Shown piece by piece: positions 42,971 through 64,000 of a stretch of DNA of 64,000 bases; the stretch's first letter is position 1, and each line of letters opens with the position of its first letter. The translations under genes and the position numbers were made by a program. Source of the stretch: Amoebidium appalachense (Eukaryota; Ichthyosporea); the NCBI GenBank assembly GCA_963693365.1, contig CAVNZM010000013.1, positions 3,472,001 through 3,536,000 of the forward strand, given 5' to 3'. The notes under the pieces were generated by a model. It saw only the letters and a program-made list of their open reading frames with translations, did not search any database and was not told where the DNA came from.

Positions 42971-45900
42971 TTTATCCTTTTTCTTCTGGAATGCTCGGAC
43001 ACTGGGCCCCCAAAAGGGCCTCCCCCCCGGGACACTCGACGATAAAATCAGCTACATACAACAACAGACAAACAACCACACGTTTACAGTGATTTGCGAA
43101 ACACAGTTTAAAAACCACCACAAATTCAACTCTACATTGGTCGACACATCCACACACCCCGGTTACGCGAAAAACCGAGGCATTATTGTACTTGCCGCAC
43201 CACACGTGAGAGTGAAGTGCAAACCGGTAGCAAAAACGGAATTCTCGGTTTCTATAGAGTTTCTTTCTAATGTTTTTACTTTTGTATATTACCCACCATC
43301 TATGTCGGTTGTCGAATTGACTCACGAGTTGTCACAGTTACCAATGTCCACTGTTATTTTAGGTGATTTTAACACGCGACTCCACCACACAGACACACTG
43401 CAAGTGAGTGTCGGGTACCCATCTAAGCCCCCGGAGCGTGCTATCCCTTTAGCAAGGTATGTCCAAAGTCACACTTTGCGGTTCCCTCAAATATCCCATG
43501 CCCACAACACCGACTGGGGAGTGGCCTTTTGGCCATCAACCATGTCAAAACTCTCTCTCCCTCCTAACCTCTCTAGGTCATCTGACCACTCTCCTATCCT
43601 TTTCCTACCTAAGATCTCCCTTGATCTGCTCCCCCCTCCCCCTCCCACCTTTCGCCTCCGTCTATCCCAGCTTAAGTCACAGTGGGGTAGAGTTGATGTA
43701 TGTGTATGCTATGCTACGAAACACCCTATATATATGCGCCTATTAGAATCTGCACAAGCCAGGCCAGATTCACATCTCGTACTAGATACATGCACTAACT
43801 TTATTGTTGATGATTTGATAGATCTCGGTGATTATGCTGGCGGTGGTAGGAAGGAATATCCCGATGCTCTCTTGTTACCAAACACCACTCCCGCTAGACT
43901 AGGTGAACCCCTGTCTCAAAAGGAAAGCTTGCGCCGGCTTGCTAGTATGAATCGATTTGGCCCCCCTGCTCGTATTATTGGTGATACCACTGGAGACCCC
44001 CTCATAGACTCTGATAAGTATTTCTCGGAACTGTTTAAAGATAGGACCCCCGCTCAGAAACCTATTGTGTGGCCTGTAGACCCATCTATCCCCATAGAAT
44101 CGATCCTCCCCTTTTTCAGTCCCGATGCCATATGGTCTGTGATATCTAGTTATAGCTCTAGTAAGTCTTGTGGACCTGATGGACTCCCTGCTGGGTTTCT
44201 TAAAATCCTTGTTCCCTCCTACCCACAAAAGGAAAGTGATCGTGCTATTAAACCTGATCTTACTATCATGTTAAGCTCTCTCTTTTCTTGGTGTGTTAAA
44301 TGTGGACATGTCCCGTCATCTTGGTTAGATACCTTAGTGATCCCCATAGTTAAGAAGGACTCTGAGGGCCCCATATCATCCTTTCGCCCCATTACACTAA
44401 CCCAGGTTGTTCGTAGATTCTTTGAAGCTTGCTTACTTAGGTTATTTGCACATCACCCTAGGTTTCAATCTATTCTTCACATACACCCATGCCAATCCGC
44501 TTTTCGTAAAAACAATTCATGTTATGTTCAAATAATGGCACTGCACGATTCTATGCAAGTTGGTGCACAATATGTTGGCTTTATTGATTGGAAAACTGCT
44601 TACGATTCTGTCTCCCCTGGTCTCCTATGGGAAAAGCTTGCTGCACGGGGTGTACCACACTGCATTGGTGTTCTGTTAGAAGCACTCTTGTCTCAAACCT
44701 ATGGTAGAGCTGTGGTTAATGGGCATCTTTCATATGGTTTTGCTCGTACTAGAGGTCTCTTGCAGGGCTCATTGCTTAGCCCCTTTTTGTTTAACCTATT
44801 TATAGATGATTTGGCTGTCAAGATTTACGCCGAAAACGATGACCCTATTAATAACTTTCCGCCTGCACTTCTCTATGCTGATGATCTGTCCCTCCTTGCC
44901 CGTACCCCTAGACGCCTGCAAAGATTGTTCGATGTAGTGTCAGAGTGGTGCAAGGCAAACCTTATGATCCTTAACATAGACAAATGTGGTGTTCTTGTAC
45001 CTGATATAGCTAACAATTTACACACATTTACATTATCATCTAAACCTGTACCTATAGTTCCAGAATACAAATATCTTGGTGTTCCGGTTGATTCTGTTGG
45101 TGTTATGTTTCCCCATATGGTCGAAAAGAGGGTAGAGTTGGCTCGTAAGCGGTTAGCTTTCTTCTCGGCTAATATTTTTAAAGACACACCCCTCCATCCT
45201 TCTATTAGACTTACATTTATTCGCACTTTTGTCTTCCCGGCATGTGAATATGGTTTACCCCTTCTCGCCGCTTGGATCAAGAAAGAGAGAACTAGAGCGC
45301 TTAAACCCTTGGCAAATTTCCTTGAAGCAGAAGTTGCCTCCTTTCTATCTAACAACTGTTGTAAACCTGGGCCTGTAACGCTCTCGATATATGGTCTGGT
45401 CCCAATAGCTGCTAGAGTATCCTATCTCGCGCTGAAATTCAATAAGCACATAAGCCGCTTAAAGAAGTATTTGCCCTCCCACCCTCTCTTCTCTATCCGA
45501 CCTGTCCCCTCCTCACCTCTCCCCTCTTTCCTCCCCTCTCTCTCCCCTTCTCCCCTGGGCACAAATACAAATAAACCCCGCAATAGTGTGTGTGTGACTT
45601 TGGACTGCCACTTACTTATTAAACATGTACACAATCACAAGATAATCACGCAATATAACAAATGGAAAAAGATACCAAACGACACTAGACCCGATGAAAG
45701 CATACACCTTGAAAAACTAAGCCTTATGTCTCGTTTTATATATACTGACCGCCTCAACCATATTGCCAAATATGGCACTCGCAAGTGTATAACACCTAAA
45801 TACATATTACCTTCCTGTAGAACTGGTCTTTCTCTAGCTGATGGTATTATTGATCAATTACCACGCTTTTACTGTACACGTGCTATACAGTGGAGATCTA

Positions 45901-46157
45901 ATAAGTATAAGGTGGCATCATTTGCATGCCCAAACAACACACACACACACCAGTTTAACCGGTCATGTATCGCCAAATGTAGTTTGATAGACCACATAAT
46001 ACCGCAACACACACACGTCACATTCACAACAGACACCCAGAAAGATAGCCTACCTGTAAATTACAACATCCTTGATTTTATACTAAACACGCGTAACTAC
46101 GACCTGTTTATTAGATGTATTGATTGGCTTGAGAAACACATCACTACAAAATTATAG
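42963..46157 (+). CDS. LINE ORF2: endonuclease and reverse transcriptase
   Basis: A 1064-residue open frame without breaks. The N-terminal AP-type endonuclease has WNAR near residue 10, CETQF near 45, GDFNTRL near 138 and SDHSPIL near 205. The reverse transcriptase occupies about 380-720, with FRPITL, the palm aspartate motif FIDWKTAYDSV, LLQGSLLSPFLFNLFIDDL and the catalytic box LLYADDLSLL. A long C-terminal region ends at 46157; no RNase H was recognised. It makes the nick and copies the RNA at the target. The start codon overlaps the ORF1 stop (ATGCCTAA at 42963-42970), which suggests coupled translation. Completeness of both frames suggests a recent, possibly active copy. Confidence 0.93.
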   Translation: MPNLSFFFWNARTLGPQKGLPPGTLDDKISYIQQQTNNHTFTVICETQFKNHHKFNSTLVDTSTHPGYAKNRGIIVLAAPHVRVKCKPVAKTEFSVSIEFLSNVFTFVYYPPSMSVVELTHELSQLPMSTVILGDFNTRLHHTDTLQVSVGYPSKPPERAIPLARYVQSHTLRFPQISHAHNTDWGVAFWPSTMSKLSLPPNLSRSSDHSPILFLPKISLDLLPPPPPTFRLRLSQLKSQWGRVDVCVCYATKHPIYMRLLESAQARPDSHLVLDTCTNFIVDDLIDLGDYAGGGRKEYPDALLLPNTTPARLGEPLSQKESLRRLASMNRFGPPARIIGDTTGDPLIDSDKYFSELFKDRTPAQKPIVWPVDPSIPIESILPFFSPDAIWSVISSYSSSKSCGPDGLPAGFLKILVPSYPQKESDRAIKPDLTIMLSSLFSWCVKCGHVPSSWLDTLVIPIVKKDSEGPISSFRPITLTQVVRRFFEACLLRLFAHHPRFQSILHIHPCQSAFRKNNSCYVQIMALHDSMQVGAQYVGFIDWKTAYDSVSPGLLWEKLAARGVPHCIGVLLEALLSQTYGRAVVNGHLSYGFARTRGLLQGSLLSPFLFNLFIDDLAVKIYAENDDPINNFPPALLYADDLSLLARTPRRLQRLFDVVSEWCKANLMILNIDKCGVLVPDIANNLHTFTLSSKPVPIVPEYKYLGVPVDSVGVMFPHMVEKRVELARKRLAFFSANIFKDTPLHPSIRLTFIRTFVFPACEYGLPLLAAWIKKERTRALKPLANFLEAEVASFLSNNCCKPGPVTLSIYGLVPIAARVSYLALKFNKHISRLKKYLPSHPLFSIRPVPSSPLPSFLPSLSPSPLGTNTNKPRNSVCVTLDCHLLIKHVHNHKIITQYNKWKKIPNDTRPDESIHLEKLSLMSRFIYTDRLNHIAKYGTRKCITPKYILPSCRTGLSLADGIIDQLPRFYCTRAIQWRSNKYKVASFACPNNTHTHQFNRSCIAKCSLIDHIIPQHTHVTFTTDTQKDSLPVNYNILDFILNTRNYDLFIRCIDWLEKHITTKL

Positions 46158-46161
46158 CGCA

Positions 46162-46230
<69 letters not shown>
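46162..46230. repeat. (CA)n tract in the LINE 3' end
   Basis: About 33 CA units between the ORF2 stop and the terminal hairpin. Confidence 0.95.
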
Positions 46231-46262
46231 CCAGCTGATACCGAGTGTCCCGAGGGGAGCCC

Positions 46263-46266
<4 letters not shown>

Positions 46267-46324
<58 letters not shown>
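46267..46324 (+). repeat. Poly-A tail of the LINE
   Basis: 58 uninterrupted A residues closing the element. Confidence 0.95.
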
Positions 46325-46325
<1 letters not shown>

Positions 46326-47238
46326 GGGGAACCCCAACTAATTGATTTCTCCTTGTAGTCTTTATGGTGTCTCGTAGAGAAAGTAAACCCTGATATATAG
46401 TCACCACCCGACATCTATGTACGTGATCATGATATACCGCTGAGGGGATATTCCGAGCAAAACCCCCCCCCCCCATACCTGAGACTGGTTCTCTTTGCCT
46501 CGAGTAAACAGCGTAAACCCCTTATCCCTAACCCACTTAAGAAGCTTCATCTCTGCATGTGGAGATTTCGAGCGCCTTATAGATCAAAGTGGACCAGAAA
46601 GTGTAAAAAGTGTCAGACAAAAAAGGGTTGTTTTAGGTATTGTTTTAGGTATCAAATAGGGCTTGCGGGATTTATTGACCTGCTGAGGATACGCGTATAC
46701 ATGCAAACCCGCGGCCGAAGAGGTAAACCTAACGGGCAATTGTCGCCCGGCTCAGTTTTGATGATACACTAGCGCAGGGCCTTGCGGGCTGTTCAGAAAA
46801 AAACTATGAACGCCACAGACAAATAACCGGTACAAAAACAGGCTGCATCTTTACTGACTATAAATTGTTCTGCTCAATAATATTTCATAGAGACAAAGGG
46901 AACTACGGCCATCTTAGATGCCCGTGTTGGGAATCTGTCCACAGCTGTTACGTACGCGGGTATTTTGGCGGGAACTTTGGCGACTGGTGATTTCACACCA
47001 ATCAACATTCACTGTCTTCCCAGGAGCACCTCAAGGTTTCAATGGCATGCATGTTTCACACAGTCACAGACACTTGTCACAGACTCATAGTGTCTATGTC
47101 GCGTTCATTTCCGTTCGGACATGAAAGGGCATTCACTTGACGGACACACAAAAACCTCCTTCGGGTAGACGGCTAGGTGTTTCTGTTATCGTTAAGTTGC
47201 TTGGTCTTTCTTAACATCACCTTAGCGAAGGGCCGACG

Positions 47239-47276
<38 letters not shown>

Positions 47277-47319
47277 CCCCCAACTTGCCACCCCTCTCCC
47301 CCTCTGCAATGATACCGCC
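46325..47319 (+). promoter_or_regulatory. 5' flank of the polymerase eta gene
   Basis: No other gene was seen here. It contains an E2F-like site (46963-46974), a CCAAT-type word near 46999-47004 and a poly-C run (47239-47274) shortly before the start codon. Confidence 0.5.
46963..46974 (+). promoter_or_regulatory. E2F-like site upstream of polymerase eta
   Basis: TTTTGGCGGGAA matches the classic E2F/DP recognition sequence, about 350 bases before the POLH start codon. Such a site would fit S-phase expression of a replication-bypass polymerase. Confidence 0.45.
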
Positions 47320-61527
<14,208 letters not shown>

Positions 61528-62119
61528 TTGGTCGGAAATGGCTTCACATTTTCTTTTAAAAAAATAAAAGCGAATTATATTATGAAGCTTGGAAGGTTCG
61601 ATGGCTTTTCTATTGTTCTGGGGTCAACTTACATGTGTCTTCTGTGTTTGTTCTTTTGGGCAGAAATGGCATGGTGTTGTCCGTTTTGAAAGTGTACGTA
61701 AATATTCCAGATCTGTATTACATTTAACACCACACCCCCCCCCCCCCCTCCCTTCCCTCCTCCCCCAGTCAGGCGTCTTCCCCTTCTTCCCTCCCCGTCT
61801 CATCGTGTACTATTAGCCCCCCCCCCCCCCCCCCCCCCCACCACCACCACCACCACCTTTTCCCTCCCCGTTCCATCCGAGTCGACCCCCCTCCTCCTCC
61901 CCTTCCCCCCCCCCCCCCCTCTCCCCCCCCACCCTTTTGTGCCATTGTCGCTTCCGTCAAAGAGCGATCGAAGGTGATGCATGCTCTGCACGTGTTACAT
62001 GCGTAAAGTGCAATTATCTCCACAGTAGTGAATCAGTACTGGCAGAACGGACTACGAATCACAATAAAAACAAACAGAGGCATTGTAGCAACCCGAACAT
62101 ACACGGACTACCCCCGTGA

Positions 62120-62149
<30 letters not shown>
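61528..62149 (+). other. 3' flank of the polymerase eta gene
   Basis: AATAAA at 61562-61567, 35 bases after the stop codon, is a probable polyadenylation signal. C-rich runs and a (CCA)n patch (61818-61860) follow. No gene was seen. Confidence 0.5.
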
Positions 62150-62150
<1 letters not shown>

Positions 62151-62505
62151 ACAGACACACACACACACACACACAAGACAGTGCCAACACGGGCCATGTT
62201 AAAACGTTTAAATGTTTGTTTTTTGTGTCCAGATAGTTTGACGAAGGACTTTGACCATGAATCACCCACACGTGCAACCATGTACCTGATTGATTTAGGT
62301 GCCCAGCCTCCCCCCCCCCCCCCCCCCCCCCCCCTTCCCCCCCCCCCCCCCCTCCTCCTCCTCCTCCTCCTCCCCGCCTTTCTTCTCCTGACTTTCCGCT
62401 CCTGAAGAAGGGCTCTACGTGAATGAATAATGCATTTTGTATTGTCATTTTCATTGCAAAGTCTGCATGGTGCTGTCCGTCATGAGTTTGTTCCTCATAC
62501 ACTAT

Positions 62506-62539
<34 letters not shown>

Positions 62540-63330
62540 AGCGGTGGACCACAGTCTTGTAGTGCCGTGCAGCAAACCCCAGAGCATGCTGGCGGCAAAG
62601 ACCTTCAGCACCGTATACGACACAAAGCAAGTCATAACCCCAAAGAGACAAACATGGAGGCATATCCAGTGATAATGATAGTAGTAACCACCATCAATTG
62701 TAGTAATAATGGAAGTGATATATAACTATGCCTTATTATTTATTAGCACCAATGTTAGTGATATCGAACAACCACAATTACTACACAACAACCATGCCGG
62801 CTTTATTAGGAAACAGTTGGTTGCAAAGCGGCAGGGGGGAGGGGGGGACAGAGCCAAAAGTGGGGGGAGGGAGGGGCGGAAGAACCGCCGGGGAGGGGGG
62901 GGGGAAGGGGGTGCAGAGGGGGAGGGGAGGGAGGGGGGATACGGGGGGGGGTGGGGGGCGGCAGAGTCGAAAGGGGAGGGGGGAGGGGGGGGGGGGAGGG
63001 GGGGGGGGGGGGGGGCAGAGCCAAAAGGGGAGGGTGGGGGGGGGGGGGGGGGGGGGGGATTATAAATGAGTTAGATGACATCGGCAAATGCTGACTGAAA
63101 GCGGATCTAAATGTGTGTTGCCAATGGATGAAATTGGGTTTATTCGTATGTCTATGGTGGTGGGGGTGTGCTAACTGCTCCAACTTGATTGGCTCACATT
63201 GGTGGTTTATCCTCCCAGCTATTGGCTGGGCATTCTTGCAGCCGAACTGTGTGTGCGAATGAGAGACGACCACAGTGTACGAGCGCATTCCAAAGACACC
63301 AGTTAGGCAACCTCCCCCTCCCTCCCTTCC
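62150..63330 (+). repeat. Partial tandem duplication of POLH introns 10-12
   Basis: Matches 56030-57310 in the same order and orientation at an offset of about 5.9-6.2 kb. It includes intron sequence around 62190-62300, exon 11 and exon 12 copies, and the G-rich intron between them. Confidence 0.85.
62540..63303 (+). pseudogene. Degenerate copies of POLH exons 11 and 12
   Basis: 62540-62633 repeats exon 11 (DHSLVV, KPQSMLAAKTFSTVYDTKQV) with few changes, but its donor is destroyed (GTCATAACCCC where the gene has GTCAGGTGGGT). 63217-63303 repeats exon 12 (YWLGILAAELCVRMRDD) and then shifts frame to a stop TAG near 63303. It lies 1 kb past the end of the gene, so it is a dead partial duplicate. 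Confidence 0.88.
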
Positions 63331-64000
63331 CCCCCCGCCCCCTCCCCCCCCCCCCCCCCCCCTTCCCCCCCCTCCGTCACACCCTGGATGGATTGTCTTC
63401 CCCCTCCCTTCCCCCGGATTCCCCGCCCCTCATATTTCCGCCGTTTGCTGCTTTTGAGGTTTCCCCTCACGTTGAAATGCCGTCTACTGTGTTAAGTTCG
63501 TTATTTAGGTTTCATGTACTACAGAGTTCATCAATCGCATCTGCTACGTTGTTCATTGTGACTGCTGCTGCCCCCCCCCCCCCCCCCCCCTCCCCCCCCC
63601 CCCCCCCCCCCCCCCCCCGGCTCCCCCTTCACCCGAAAAAAACAAACAAAAAGAAATAGTTTGAAAGCCTCTGAGGCTGGCGCCCTACCTTTGTTTCTTT
63701 AGTTTCTTTTTTTCTTGATTGGCACACACTCCTCCTCCTACTTCCCTCCCCCCCCCCCCCCCCCCCCCCCCCCCCCTTTCTCCCCCTTCCAAGGATAGCG
63801 CCATATTGTTTTTTTTTTTTTCAAAAGATGGTTTGACTGGCCCCCCCCTCCCTCCTCCCCTTCCCCCCCCCCCCCCCCCCCCCCCTTCCCCTTCCCCACC
63901 CCACACACAAACACACAAACACACACAAGAACCCCCGTGATTAGAGGCTCTGTTAAAGCATCATCTGCCAGCAAGTTCTGCTCTTATCTTCTTTGATTTC
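63331..64000. other. C-rich terminal stretch
   Basis: Poly-C runs at 63570-63618, 63750-63776 and 63865-63885 with short unique pieces; one piece (63480-63570) resembles the intronic repeat family. No coding sequence was recognised. Confidence 0.5.

Larger units (their letters stand above)
41775..46324 (+). mobile_element. LINE (non-LTR retrotransposon), both ORFs open
   Basis: ORF1 (41786-42970) and ORF2 (42963-46157) are intact and overlap. ORF2 carries an AP-type endonuclease and a reverse transcriptase. The 3' end has a (CA)n tract, a short G/C hairpin and a poly-A tail at 46267-46324. CGGGGAAC follows the tail and also occurs at 41763-41770, a possible target duplication that would put the 5' end right before ORF1; this is weak. 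The 5' end could instead lie before the tandem repeats at 41551. Confidence 0.88.

Overview
This is nuclear DNA of a eukaryote. It has spliced genes with GT-AG introns, four retrotransposons of three types, very long CA/GT microsatellites and many poly-G/poly-C runs, and no bacterial gene organisation. The host lineage cannot be fixed from the window. A unicellular alga or other protist fits best: a FUSC/ALMT-like membrane protein family, a plant- or fungus-like DNA polymerase eta, a chromovirus, and copia elements with an initiator-tRNA primer site.

Layout. (1) 1-9.2 kb: FUSC-like gene copy A on the minus strand (last exon off the left edge), then a decayed copy of an unrecognised gene. (2) 9.2-12.3 kb: repeat-rich spacer. 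(3) 12.3-20.8 kb: FUSC-like copy B, complete on the minus strand, 9 exons and 865 codons. A and B share exon sizes, splice sites and upstream DNA, so this is a tandem duplication with an offset of about 12.3-13.5 kb. (4) 22.7-30.5 kb: a full-length Ty3/gypsy chromovirus with exact LTRs and a 5-bp target duplication, but with a broken reading frame. (5) 30.8-32.7 kb: 5' fragment of another LTR retrotransposon. (6) 33.2-36.7 kb: a young Ty1/copia element (minus) that has lost reverse transcriptase and RNase H by internal deletion. (7) 37.8-40.7 kb: the better-preserved copy of the unrecognised gene (minus, two exons). Its neighbours imply that the duplicated unit was FUSC gene plus this gene, and that the retroelements later inserted between them in the second unit. 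(8) 41.5-46.3 kb: a LINE with two intact overlapping ORFs and a poly-A tail. (9) 47.3-61.5 kb: a complete 16-exon DNA polymerase eta gene (plus), 735 codons with catalytic core, UBZ zinc finger and C-terminal PCNA-binding motif, its introns swollen by CA and poly-C tracts. (10) 62.1-63.3 kb: a decayed duplicate of two polymerase eta exons.

The most notable signals are introns whose two ends carry complementary microsatellites ((GT)n after the donor, (CA)n before the acceptor), a gypsy primer-binding site that matches the 5' end of a tRNA-Ala rather than a tRNA 3' end, a MITE-like insertion in one paralogous intron only, and an unrecognised duplicated gene family. All exon models were built by hand from splice signals, frame continuity and paralogue comparison. 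Every multi-exon model closes in frame, except for one homopolymer position in the unrecognised gene.
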